From assembly GCA_035646815.1 (NCBI GenBank), contig DASRON010000037.1, forward strand, positions 1 to 10,143: a DNA stretch of 10,143 nucleotides, given 5' to 3'. Made by a program: the position numbers and the translations under genes. The DNA is from GCA-002784865 sp035646815 (GTDB lineage: Bacteria > Patescibacteriota > Microgenomatia > Levybacterales > UBA12049). Within the stretch, counting starts at the first letter, position 1, and each line of letters opens with the position of its first letter. Positions 1 through 7,237 of this stretch are shown piece after piece. The notes below the pieces were generated by a model. The model had not been told where the DNA came from. It saw only the letters and a list, made by a program, of their open reading frames with translations, and searched no databases.

Positions 1-236
1 AAAATCCACTCCCCTTTTGCTTTTTCAAATCCTAAGTTTTTTAAAAGATCTATTGCAAATGGATTATTTTCTTGCTTAAAAATCTTTTCGGTGTATCTTT
101 CTACAATCTCAGAAGTTTTATCAGTTGAAGAATTATCAATAACTATTATTTCATCTGCTAATTCTTTTACAGATAAAAGGCAGTCATTTATTGTCTTTTC
201 ACCGTTATATGCAGAAATTACAACAGAAAGTTTCAT
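1..236 (-). CDS. Family 2 glycosyltransferase, WaaE/KdtX-like (partial, N-terminal 78 residues)
   Basis: The gene starts with ATG at 236-234 and runs off the left edge, so only about 78 N-terminal residues are visible. They begin with a typical GT-A first strand (LSVVISAYNGEKTI, residues 3-16), followed by EIIVIDNSSTDKT (29-41), in which D34 occupies the nucleotide-sugar-binding aspartate position. The stretch ending in KGEWI just before the edge resembles the segment that precedes the DxD motif in WaaE-type beta-glycosyltransferases, which act on LPS-core or other surface sugars. The DxD motif itself lies outside the window. The start codon shares one base with the flippase stop (TAATG), so translation is probably coupled and the gene is the fourth of unit C. 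The GT2 fold is clear; the WaaE-like subgroup is inferred from about 78 residues, and donor and acceptor are unknown. Confidence 0.85.
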   Translation of the reverse strand, partial: MKLSVVISAYNGEKTINDCLLSVKELADEIIVIDNSSTDKTSEIVERYTEKIFKQENNPFAIDLLKNLGFEKAKGEWI

Positions 237-1687
237 TATTTTTTTAAGTTCTCTCTAATTAGTTTTATATTTGCAAAAAGTTCTCTTTTTGCAAAAACTA
301 GTATTGATAAAAAGTATACCATAGAAGCTAAAAGTATCATAAATAATAAGCTCCAAATGCTCTTAATTAAAACCGGTCCGACAAAATACATAAAAGTACC
401 CATGATTATAGTACTTAAAAGAGGATAAAAAACCACAAACACATTGAATTTGATATATCTTTTTACAAGATATACAACTAAAACTACGGAAAAAGAAATA
501 ATACCAGAGGCAATCGCAACTCCGTTGAATCCATAATAAACTATTGCAATAGGCGTTATTATCCAAGTCGCAACAGTCCAGAAAATCATTAAGTACAACG
601 TTATCTTTATTTTTCCTATCGCATTTAAGGCATTTGTTAAAGGAGTTGATACTGAAGATAAAGAAGCATTAAGCGAGAAAAAGGCAAGCGATAAAAGTGC
701 TGGCTCCCATTTAGAATACTTTGGAATAATCCCAATAAGATAAGGAGAAAGCATTACAAGTCCCATAAGGGACGGTAATATAAAAAAGGAGGCTGCAAAG
801 ATAGATTTCTCAATTGCTTTTGATAGAATTTCTTTTTCATGCTGAAGCCTTGAAAAAGAAGGAAAAGTTATCCTAATAATATTATCCATAATAAGTCTTA
901 AAGGGGTAAATGCCCATTTCTGAGCAAAACCTATGTAACCTACTTGAGCAAGAGGCAAAACCTTTCCAAGATAAACAATCAAAAGATCATCTTTTAATAA
1001 AGCAAGAATGCTATTAAGTTGAAAAGGTACTCCAAAATTTAAAAGTCTTGAGGCAACCGGTCTTGAAAATCCAAACCCTATTTTCCAAGGAGCAATAATA
1101 TACATTGCTATGAGTCCTGATACTCCTCTTGCTAAAACCGCAATAGTAAAACTAGTAACTCCAAAGCCTTTTACAGCTAAAACTACTGCTGTTACGCTAA
1201 AAAATATTGTTTCAACAATTTGCGGAATAACAAGTTTTTGGAAATGTAAGTTTCTTTCTAAAATTACAGAGGGAATTGTCTTAAGAGATGATAGGAAAAA
1301 AGCTATTGCTAGGGCATCAAAAAGGTAAATTCCTGCCTTATTTAAATTATAAAAAGAACCAATTGCATTTGAAAGTAAGAGGGCTGCTATTACAACTGTC
1401 ACTACTAAACCTTGCTGAATTGTAAAAGTAGTTTTTAGCTCTTTATCAGTAATTTCTTCTTTCTTTTGAATAAGTGCTGCAGCAAGACCTATATCTGAAA
1501 AGTATCCCAAGAATGCAATTGCTGCAGAAACTACAAAATATACTCCAAATATTTCAGGAGAAAGAAAAACTGTTAAAATAAAATTAGTTGCAAAAGTTAC
1601 CAGTTGAATAACAAAAGTCCTTGAAACAAGGGCAAAAACTCCATGGATTGACCTTTTAGTTACTGTTGCTATGTCAATTTCTTTCAT
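236..1687 (-). CDS. Oligosaccharide flippase, Wzx/PST-type (MOP superfamily)
   Basis: This 483-residue, very hydrophobic protein has about 12-14 predicted membrane helices, the usual size for polysaccharide exporters. Near the N-terminus it carries the hallmark segment of the family: an SRTF helix, then LTVFLSPEIFGVYFVV and GYFSDIGLAAALIQ (about residues 38-74). Known members flip undecaprenyl-diphosphate-linked oligosaccharides from the inner to the outer face of the cytoplasmic membrane. Here it sits between two cytoplasmic GT2 genes in unit C, which fits export of a lipid-linked glycan. Its ATG at 1687 lies 14 bases inside the upstream GT2 gene, and its stop overlaps the next start by one base. 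A weak GGAAAG lies upstream of the start. MATE, MurJ and teichoic-acid exporters belong to the same superfamily; the N-terminal motif favours the PST/Wzx branch. The substrate is unknown. Confidence 0.9.
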   Translation of the reverse strand: MKEIDIATVTKRSIHGVFALVSRTFVIQLVTFATNFILTVFLSPEIFGVYFVVSAAIAFLGYFSDIGLAAALIQKKEEITDKELKTTFTIQQGLVVTVVIAALLLSNAIGSFYNLNKAGIYLFDALAIAFFLSSLKTIPSVILERNLHFQKLVIPQIVETIFFSVTAVVLAVKGFGVTSFTIAVLARGVSGLIAMYIIAPWKIGFGFSRPVASRLLNFGVPFQLNSILALLKDDLLIVYLGKVLPLAQVGYIGFAQKWAFTPLRLIMDNIIRITFPSFSRLQHEKEILSKAIEKSIFAASFFILPSLMGLVMLSPYLIGIIPKYSKWEPALLSLAFFSLNASLSSVSTPLTNALNAIGKIKITLYLMIFWTVATWIITPIAIVYYGFNGVAIASGIISFSVVLVVYLVKRYIKFNVFVVFYPLLSTIIMGTFMYFVGPVLIKSIWSLLFMILLASMVYFLSILVFAKRELFANIKLIRENLKK

Positions 1688-2387
1688 AATTTAATTCTTT
1701 CCAAAGAGAAAAACTTTCTCTTATTGCTCTTACTATTACTCTTACATTCCCACCGCTTTGATCTCCGTAAAGTCTTGGCAGATGTGACACTTTAACTTGA
1801 GCAATTTTAAAATTAGCCTTTTTTGCTTTTGCTAATATTTCAGTTGTTATTATTGCTCCTTCTGATTTAAAAGGTAAGATTTTTTCTATTGATTCTTTCT
1901 TAAACATTTTAAATCCGCAATCAATGTCTTTAAAATAAAACCTAAAGAAAAATAAGTCCCAAATCTTTAAAAGATTCATGAGTAAGTGCCTGAAAGGATG
2001 ATCATTTCTTTTCTCCCTAAAACCTATAACCATGTCTGCATTTTCAATCTTTTCAATAAATTTTGTAACTTGAGAAAAATCAAATTGGTTATCTCCATCA
2101 GCAAAAACTATATATCTATACTTTGCCTTGTTAAATCCCTCTCTTAATGCAGCTCCATACCCTCTGTTGGGTTGATGTGTTGCGACAACAAGTCTTGAAT
2201 CAGTTTTATTTAATTCCTTAGCAATCTTTAAAGTATTATCAGATGATCCATCATCAACCATAATAATTTCCCAATTTACTGCCACTTCTTTTGCAACAGG
2301 AATTGCTTTTCGTATAACCGATTCAATATTTTTTTCTTCATTCCAGAAAGGAAAGAAGATTGATAATTCAGAAATCTTTTTAGCCAT
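1674..2387 (-). CDS. DPM1-like GT2, polyprenyl-phosphate glycosyltransferase
   Basis: This 237-residue soluble GT-A enzyme would transfer a sugar from a nucleotide donor to polyprenyl phosphate at the cytoplasmic face. Visible motifs are FFPFWNEEKNI (residues 11-21), the donor-binding VDDGSSDNT (44-52), the metal-binding region DGDNQFD (97-103; D97, D99, Q101), and DIDCGFKMF (154-162), characteristic of the dolichyl-phosphate mannose/glucose synthase branch. Near the C-terminus is SHLPRLYGDQSGGN. There is no C-terminal membrane anchor, as in short DPM1-type enzymes and unlike GtrB or ArnC. It overlaps the upstream PTPS-related gene by 8 bases and the downstream flippase by 14. It probably supplies a lipid-linked sugar to one of the GT-C proteins in this locus. 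Mannose, glucose or another sugar cannot be told apart from sequence alone. Confidence 0.88.
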   Translation of the reverse strand: MAKKISELSIFFPFWNEEKNIESVIRKAIPVAKEVAVNWEIIMVDDGSSDNTLKIAKELNKTDSRLVVATHQPNRGYGAALREGFNKAKYRYIVFADGDNQFDFSQVTKFIEKIENADMVIGFREKRNDHPFRHLLMNLLKIWDLFFFRFYFKDIDCGFKMFKKESIEKILPFKSEGAIITTEILAKAKKANFKIAQVKVSHLPRLYGDQSGGNVRVIVRAIRESFSLWKELNYERN

Positions 2388-3870
2388 GTTTTCTCTTCTT
2401 TAACCAAGGAATTATACCAAGAATGAGCATAAAGAAGCTAGCAAGGGAAATTATATTTGCTGTTTTTTGAATAGTTGTTTCTTCAAAAGAAAAAATTACT
2501 CTATTTTTTAAAGCCTCTTCTTGGGTCTTTGGTTTAATAAAACTTTTTGGAAGATATTCATCTGATATTTTTGAAACTCTCCATTTTAAAGCTATCTCAC
2601 TTGTGTAATATGTGCTATCTACTAAAACTGTTTTTTGCGGTACAAAAAACTTTAGACTAAAAAAGACAAGAATAATTATCATAAGTACTGCTATCAAAAA
2701 TCCTATTCTTTTTGCTTTTTTTACTAAAACCCAAATAGTAAAACCAATCAGAAGTGATGAAAAAAATGAAACTAGGCCTAAGAATCTCCATGGATATTGA
2801 ATAAATTTCATTGGCTTTATAAATTCCCAAATCGGTCTTGAAACTTCAAGAGTAAGAAAAACAGAAATCATAAGTCCAAGAGAAATAAGTATTGCAACAA
2901 GCGCACTATTTTTAATCTTTTTATCTTTTCTTAAAAAGAAAATGCTAATAACAGCAAGAAAAAAAGATAGAAGAGAAAAAACTACATGAAGTTTTCCAAT
3001 CTTAAAAGACATACCATCCACACATCCTGGCACTGATCCACCAAAACCCCATGGACTATCCCAAAGTTGAGTAATACAAACAAAGTTTTTCCCAAATTCT
3101 GATCCACCAATAAGTTGAGATGAAACATTTGTTTTATCAATTTCCAAAAGTGCTGGGAGAAAATAAAAACTTGATAAAAGTATTCCCAAAAAAAATGATA
3201 AGAAAAGAAGATAAATTCTTTTTTTCTTATTCTCCTTATATAGCATTACTGACAAAATTAAAATAAAAATTAGTAAAAACGGAGTAACTATTAATGCTGT
3301 TAAATTATGAGAAAGAATTATCCCCGCAAATCCTAATGAAAAAATAACAAGATTCCTCCATTTACCATTTCTATACACTAATAATGCTCCATAAAAAGCA
3401 AGTGGAATGAAAGCATAAGCCCATAGCTCGCCTACTGCTCCTCTAACGAAAATGTTTACAGCGTGATAAGGTGCATACATGTAAAACAGTGATGAAACTA
3501 CACCCGCTCTTTTATTCCATATTTTTTCTGCAAATAAATACATAAAAACACCAGATAGAATAACTCCAGTACCAATCATAATTTTTGTAGAAACTAATAC
3601 GTTGAATCCAATTAGAACAAATAAAGATCCGAAATAATATGCAAGAGGTGCGTAATAATTAAAAATAGGGTAACCTGCTCCATATCCTAAATCAAAAACC
3701 CATCTAACTGGAAACATTCCTAACTTTAGTGACTTTGTCATTTCAAAAACTCTTGAGGGCTGTGTGTCATCGTGCATTGGAAAAAATCCTGAGTTAAATA
3801 AAGGAAGAATTGTTAAAAGTGATAAAACAAAAACTAAAGAAATTGGTGCAATTCTTTTTAATAAGTTCAT
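2380..3870 (-). CDS. PTPS-related GT-C-like membrane protein lacking its external beta domain
   Basis: This 496-residue multi-pass protein belongs to the family labelled '6-pyruvoyl-tetrahydropterin synthase-related membrane protein'. Despite that label it has no pterin enzyme domain and resembles GT-C glycosyltransferases. After a first membrane helix comes an external loop with the paired acidic motif HDDTQPSR (33-40; D34, D35), then RWVFDLGYGAGYPIFNY (56-72), RGAVGELWA (143-151) and SHNLTAL. The same landmarks occur in the 520-residue paralogue encoded just upstream (TDDGNW, RGSVGE, SHNSLAL). It differs at the C-terminus: after DEYLP only about 15 residues and a short FSFEETTIQ piece precede the final helix, and the YYPGW-type beta domain of the paralogue is absent. 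It heads unit C behind its own promoter, with a -10 box 6 bases from the ATG. Role inferred: transfer of a lipid-linked sugar outside the membrane; not proven. Confidence 0.85.
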   Translation of the reverse strand: MNLLKRIAPISLVFVLSLLTILPLFNSGFFPMHDDTQPSRVFEMTKSLKLGMFPVRWVFDLGYGAGYPIFNYYAPLAYYFGSLFVLIGFNVLVSTKIMIGTGVILSGVFMYLFAEKIWNKRAGVVSSLFYMYAPYHAVNIFVRGAVGELWAYAFIPLAFYGALLVYRNGKWRNLVIFSLGFAGIILSHNLTALIVTPFLLIFILILSVMLYKENKKKRIYLLFLSFFLGILLSSFYFLPALLEIDKTNVSSQLIGGSEFGKNFVCITQLWDSPWGFGGSVPGCVDGMSFKIGKLHVVFSLLSFFLAVISIFFLRKDKKIKNSALVAILISLGLMISVFLTLEVSRPIWEFIKPMKFIQYPWRFLGLVSFFSSLLIGFTIWVLVKKAKRIGFLIAVLMIIILVFFSLKFFVPQKTVLVDSTYYTSEIALKWRVSKISDEYLPKSFIKPKTQEEALKNRVIFSFEETTIQKTANIISLASFFMLILGIIPWLKKRKHG

Positions 3871-3905
3871 ATAAGTATTATACAGTCAAATAAGTACTAC
3901 TTCAA
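3871..3905 (-). promoter_or_regulatory. Sigma70-like promoter of unit C (leaderless geometry)
   Basis: On the minus strand, TTGAAG (3905-3900) and a perfect TATAAT (3882-3877) are separated by exactly 17 bases. Only 6 bases lie between the -10 box and the ATG at 3870, so initiation at the usual distance would fall on or next to the A of ATG, giving a leaderless mRNA. The spacer carries GTACTTATTT, shared with the promoter at 7206-7234. Confidence 0.75.
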
Positions 3906-3912
3906 AGCTAGC

Positions 3913-5475
3913 TTAAGATTTTTTTCTTTTGTTTTTAAAAAAGCTAAGTTTTAAAATTAAAATTAATCCAAAAAATGAAAATATACTAATAAAATCTGCA
4001 AAAAGCCTAAAAGGTGTTTCTTGAAATTTAACCTCCACACTATGACTTCCCTTAGGTGCTAAAAATCTAATTAAGCCATTGTCTTCATAATTAATAGCTG
4101 TTTTTTTTCCATCAACTAAAACTATCCATCCAGGATAATAAACTGTATTTACTTGAATTAAGGTTTCACTTGGCGCATAAAAATTAAAAGTTATTTTATT
4201 TTTTATAATATTTAAATTTTCAATTGACTGATTTCCTTTTATAACTGTTACTTTCTCACTAGGGTTTTTTTGAGGAATTTCTTTGACCCATTTTGGCATG
4301 TATTCATTTTTTACTGTAGTAGAATCCTGATTTGTCGAATAATAAGTGTCAGGATAATTTTCAAAAGATTTTGGATAAATAAAGTTTTTTGAAGAAATAA
4401 AAATAAGTAAAATATAAAGTATTGAAACTATAATTAATCTTTTTCCTTTTAAGGAATTTATTTGAAAGGATATTAAAAATGCAATTCCTAGACAAACAAC
4501 AGAAAGAAGTCTAAAAGGAAATTGGACAAGATTTGTAATCGGAATAAAATCCCAAATAATTTTGCTAAATGGCAATGTTAAAAGAGCAAAAATAGTACTC
4601 AAGAGAAAAAAGTAGGAAAATAATTTGTTTTTATTAATAAAAAATAAAATTAAACTAGATAAAAAAACTGTTAACGAAATTATTCCAAATAATCCAATGC
4701 TTTCATAATTTATAAAGTAATTTGAAAAATCAGAAACTGCTACCCTATCAAAAACTGTATATTGCCTGTCATATAATGCAGGCAACCAAAAAAAGGCAGA
4801 TAAGAATAGCCCAAAAGAAACTACAGCTAATTGTTTTATAAATTCTTTTTTAAATATTTCCCTTTTAAAATCCACTCTAAAAAACATATACAAAATAATT
4901 ACTGGTAGAAAAAGAAGTGCTAAGGAATTATGAGAAAGAATTAAAAGTGCAATTCCAAAAGATGTTAAAAATAAACTCTTTTTCTCAATCTGCCAGAGAA
5001 TAAAAGGAACTATTGAAAGTGCTAAAACTTCTCCTACTGAACCGCGCGTATAAATATCGTATAGATGATAAGGAAAAAACGTATAAGAAATTGCTCCAAC
5101 TAAAGAAGGAAGTTTATTAAAAAACTTTCTTAACCAGAGATATGTAAATATTGAAGAGGCAAAAATACTTAAACCTAAAATAATTTTAATAGTATTAACA
5201 AAACTAAAACCTATTACGTGAATCAAAGTTCCTATATACATAAATAGAGGATATAGAAAATCTGCAACGGGATACCCATATGAGTTATTTAATCTATAAA
5301 GAAATCTAACCGGAAACTGACCAGATCTTAAACTTTCATAAAAAGCAGAAAAACGAATAATCATCCAATTTCCATCATCTGTTACAAAAAAACCTGGATG
5401 AAAAAGAGCAATAACAGCTGGTATTGTAAGTAAAACTACAAGCAGTAAAAATAATAAATTAGACTTTGTTTTCAT
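3913..5475 (-). CDS. PTPS-related GT-C-like membrane protein with C-terminal YYPGW beta domain
   Basis: This 520-residue protein is the full-length paralogue of the 496-residue protein that follows it. Helix 1 is followed by TDDGNWMIIR (32-41; D33, D34), FPVRFLYRLNNSYGYPV (54-70), YTRGSVGEVLAL (142-153) and LSHNSLALLFLP, then about nine more membrane helices. Residues from about 385 to 486 form an external segment containing ITFNFYAPSETLIQVN and VYYPGWIVLVDGKK (445-458), the signature of the small beta-sandwich seen in YfhO-like and PTPS-related proteins. A final helix and a lysine/arginine-rich cytoplasmic tail close the protein. Paired external acidic residues after helix 1 are typical of GT-C transferases, so use of a lipid-linked sugar is a reasonable inference. 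The gene overlaps the 71-residue relic by 17 bases, has no Shine-Dalgarno sequence, and ends unit B. Confidence 0.86.
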   Translation of the reverse strand: MKTKSNLLFLLLVVLLTIPAVIALFHPGFFVTDDGNWMIIRFSAFYESLRSGQFPVRFLYRLNNSYGYPVADFLYPLFMYIGTLIHVIGFSFVNTIKIILGLSIFASSIFTYLWLRKFFNKLPSLVGAISYTFFPYHLYDIYTRGSVGEVLALSIVPFILWQIEKKSLFLTSFGIALLILSHNSLALLFLPVIILYMFFRVDFKREIFKKEFIKQLAVVSFGLFLSAFFWLPALYDRQYTVFDRVAVSDFSNYFINYESIGLFGIISLTVFLSSLILFFINKNKLFSYFFLLSTIFALLTLPFSKIIWDFIPITNLVQFPFRLLSVVCLGIAFLISFQINSLKGKRLIIVSILYILLIFISSKNFIYPKSFENYPDTYYSTNQDSTTVKNEYMPKWVKEIPQKNPSEKVTVIKGNQSIENLNIIKNKITFNFYAPSETLIQVNTVYYPGWIVLVDGKKTAINYEDNGLIRFLAPKGSHSVEVKFQETPFRLFADFISIFSFFGLILILKLSFFKNKRKKS

Positions 5476-5674
5476 ATTTTTTAAATAAAATTAATGTTAA
5501 TAAAAGAATAATAAAGCTAATAACTGCTGTTTGCAAATTTGCCATTTGAGGATTTCCTGAAAAATTATATGGATTCCAAAAAGGAATTTGTCCTTTAAAA
5601 ATAGGATAAAAAAATGCTAGGACAATTAGGATAATAAGTATGTAGGACCAGAATCTTTTTAAAAAACCTGTCAT
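5459..5674 (-). pseudogene. 71-residue relic of a YfhO-type membrane protein
   Basis: This 71-codon gene keeps the very N-terminus of a YfhO-type protein (FLKRFWSYILIILIVLAFF, one membrane helix, then YPIFKGQIP, residues 23-31). It continues directly into WNPYNFSGNPQMANLQTA (33-50), a motif that in full-length relatives lies over 50 residues further on, after a second 'GQIPLWNPY'-like stretch. After that it jumps to a final membrane helix with a KKYENKV tail (51-71), which looks like the family's C-terminus. Relatives are usually several hundred residues long, so nearly all the middle is missing, yet the frame is open from start to stop. The start overlaps the GT39 stop (ATGA) and the end overlaps the next start by 17 bases, so it is probably still translated. 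It could be a decaying gene kept for translational coupling or a functional two-helix miniprotein. The match is from memory of the family and not from a search. Confidence 0.65.
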
Positions 5675-7197
5675 TTTGTTTCTGGTATGATTTTGTAAAT
5701 TCTATAGAAGTATCCGCTAGTTCCTATTTCTAATTCATAAATTTTTTCTACTGGATATTCTAAAGGGATCTCTTGATGCTGGGGTTGATAAAAAATAAAG
5801 TAAGATGGCATTTTTTGAGCAAAAGCTATTGCCTCTTTTGGAAACTCATCAACGGGCCAATAACCTTTTATGGTTACGTTTTTATTATCTACTAAATAAA
5901 GTTCAAGAGATTCAGGCATTAAACCAAATGTTCCTTCAGTTCCTATAAATACTGGTCCTTTCTTTATCTCATTATTAAAAAATGAAATAGTGTCATTTAT
6001 TGCCCACCCTGCTGTCCAGTTGTCTAAATACTGATTGTGATCACTTGATGCTATTGATGCCTCCATTGGACTTACAATTAGTTTGTAACACGTATATCCT
6101 GGATAAGTAATGAATATAAGGGTGATTACTGCTGTTACTAAAAATGAATAAGAGTAATTTTTTAAAGTTTTATTTATAAAATTTATAATCTCATTAAGTC
6201 CATATGCTGCAAGAGGAAGAAGAAACAAACTCATAAAGAAAATAAATCTTGGGAAAATTACTTTTCCAAAAAGAGCAAGGGCAACAAGGGGAAGAAAAAA
6301 ATAAATTATCAAAAGAAGTTTTTCTTTTATAAACCTTTTATAAGAAATTAGTGAAACTATTATAAGCGTAAGATATGAAATTCCTAAGTAAGAAAAAAGC
6401 CAATCCTTAAGACCCCTCATATTCCCTACAAAAAAGGTAAAAGGATGATTTATCCATTCTGAAAAAGGGTAAACAAAAGTTGCATTTTTAGTTTCAATCA
6501 TTTGAAAAAGAGGAGAAAGTTTTAAAGTAAAATACATTCCCTGAGCAATAAGAACTGCAAAGACAGAAAGCAAAATTGCTTTTAAGAATCTTTTGCTTTT
6601 CTTATTTGAAAAGTCAAAAAGAACAAAAACAAAGGGCAAAAGATACATGCTAAAAAAATTTGAAGACTTTGTTAAAGCTCCCCCACCAATTACAAATCCC
6701 AATGTGTAAGCAACGTCTAATCTTACTTTCCTTATTAAAAGAACTGAAAAATAAAGTGCCCATACTGAAAAAGCTCCTACCATACTATCCATTAAGGCCA
6801 TACGATCATAGACTTGGGCAAAAGGATAGAAAACATAAAGAATAGTCGCTAAAAAGGAAATCTTTTTATTTTTAAATAATTCAAAGCTTAAAAACCAAAG
6901 TCCTATTAGAGTAAAAAATCCTGTGAATACTGAAACTAATCTTCCTGCTGTCAGGGGATCCTCTATGAACTTCATAAAAATCATTGCAACCCAAACAAAC
7001 ATTGGTTGCTTACCGTCAGTAAGAGAAATAAAACGCCAACTTGCATCATTTAAAGAAGTTTGTGCCCAGCGAAGATAAATTGCTTCATCTGTAAAAATAG
7101 GCATACTTAAAAGAGAAGCAGTTCTAATTAAGAAGTAAGAGGCTATTATTCCAAGAGAAAGAAGAACTTCAAATCGGTATCTTTTAATAAAACCCAT
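5671..7197 (-). CDS. GT39/PMT-like membrane glycosyltransferase (PMT_2/ArnT-like)
   Basis: This 508-residue multi-pass protein has the layout of dolichyl-phosphate-mannose-protein mannosyltransferases and ArnT. After helix 1, the external loop carries FTDEAIYLRWAQ (35-46), with the catalytic-type acidic pair D37/E38, and DGKQPMFVW (61-69). A second acidic motif, YDRMALMDS (130-138; D131, D137), lies in the next external loop, followed by LTKSSNFF. About a dozen helices end near residue 365. The remainder is a soluble external domain with NWTAGWAIND and FIGTEGTFGLMPESLELYL, a feature common in relatives from CPR genomes. Known members transfer sugars from polyprenyl phosphate to protein or lipid acceptors outside the cytoplasmic membrane; here a GT2 enzyme of the same locus would supply the donor. 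It is the first gene of unit B; its ATG is 8 bases from a perfect -10 box. The acceptor is unknown. Confidence 0.9.
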   Translation of the reverse strand: MGFIKRYRFEVLLSLGIIASYFLIRTASLLSMPIFTDEAIYLRWAQTSLNDASWRFISLTDGKQPMFVWVAMIFMKFIEDPLTAGRLVSVFTGFFTLIGLWFLSFELFKNKKISFLATILYVFYPFAQVYDRMALMDSMVGAFSVWALYFSVLLIRKVRLDVAYTLGFVIGGGALTKSSNFFSMYLLPFVFVLFDFSNKKSKRFLKAILLSVFAVLIAQGMYFTLKLSPLFQMIETKNATFVYPFSEWINHPFTFFVGNMRGLKDWLFSYLGISYLTLIIVSLISYKRFIKEKLLLIIYFFLPLVALALFGKVIFPRFIFFMSLFLLPLAAYGLNEIINFINKTLKNYSYSFLVTAVITLIFITYPGYTCYKLIVSPMEASIASSDHNQYLDNWTAGWAINDTISFFNNEIKKGPVFIGTEGTFGLMPESLELYLVDNKNVTIKGYWPVDEFPKEAIAFAQKMPSYFIFYQPQHQEIPLEYPVEKIYELEIGTSGYFYRIYKIIPETK

Positions 7198-7234
7198 ATA
7201 GCTAAATTATACATAAATAAGTACGAAATACCAA
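7198..7234 (-). promoter_or_regulatory. Sigma70-like promoter of unit B (near-leaderless)
   Basis: On the minus strand, TTGGTA (7234-7229) and TATAAT (7211-7206) are separated by 17 bases, with 8 bases between the -10 box and the ATG at 7197. The whole promoter fits within the 40-base gap between units A and B. Its spacer contains GTACTTATTT, the same 10-mer found in the unit C promoter. Confidence 0.72.
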
Positions 7235-7237
7235 TTG

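Noticed and set aside
1110..1328. Open frames antisense to the flippase here, and similar antisense frames at 2612-2800 and 6660-6845
   Set aside because: Each lies opposite a well-supported membrane protein gene and arises from the codon bias of that gene; none has start signals or motifs.
3905..3914. Perfect palindrome AAGCTAGCTT at the end of the 520-residue protein gene
   Set aside because: It overlaps the stop codon and touches the unit C -35 box, so an operator is possible, but a single 10-bp palindrome in AT-rich DNA is weak evidence.
2380..5475. Taking the '6-pyruvoyl-tetrahydropterin synthase-related' family name as pterin metabolism
   Set aside because: Both proteins are multi-pass membrane proteins with GT-C-like external acidic motifs and no pterin synthase motif; the family name is historical.
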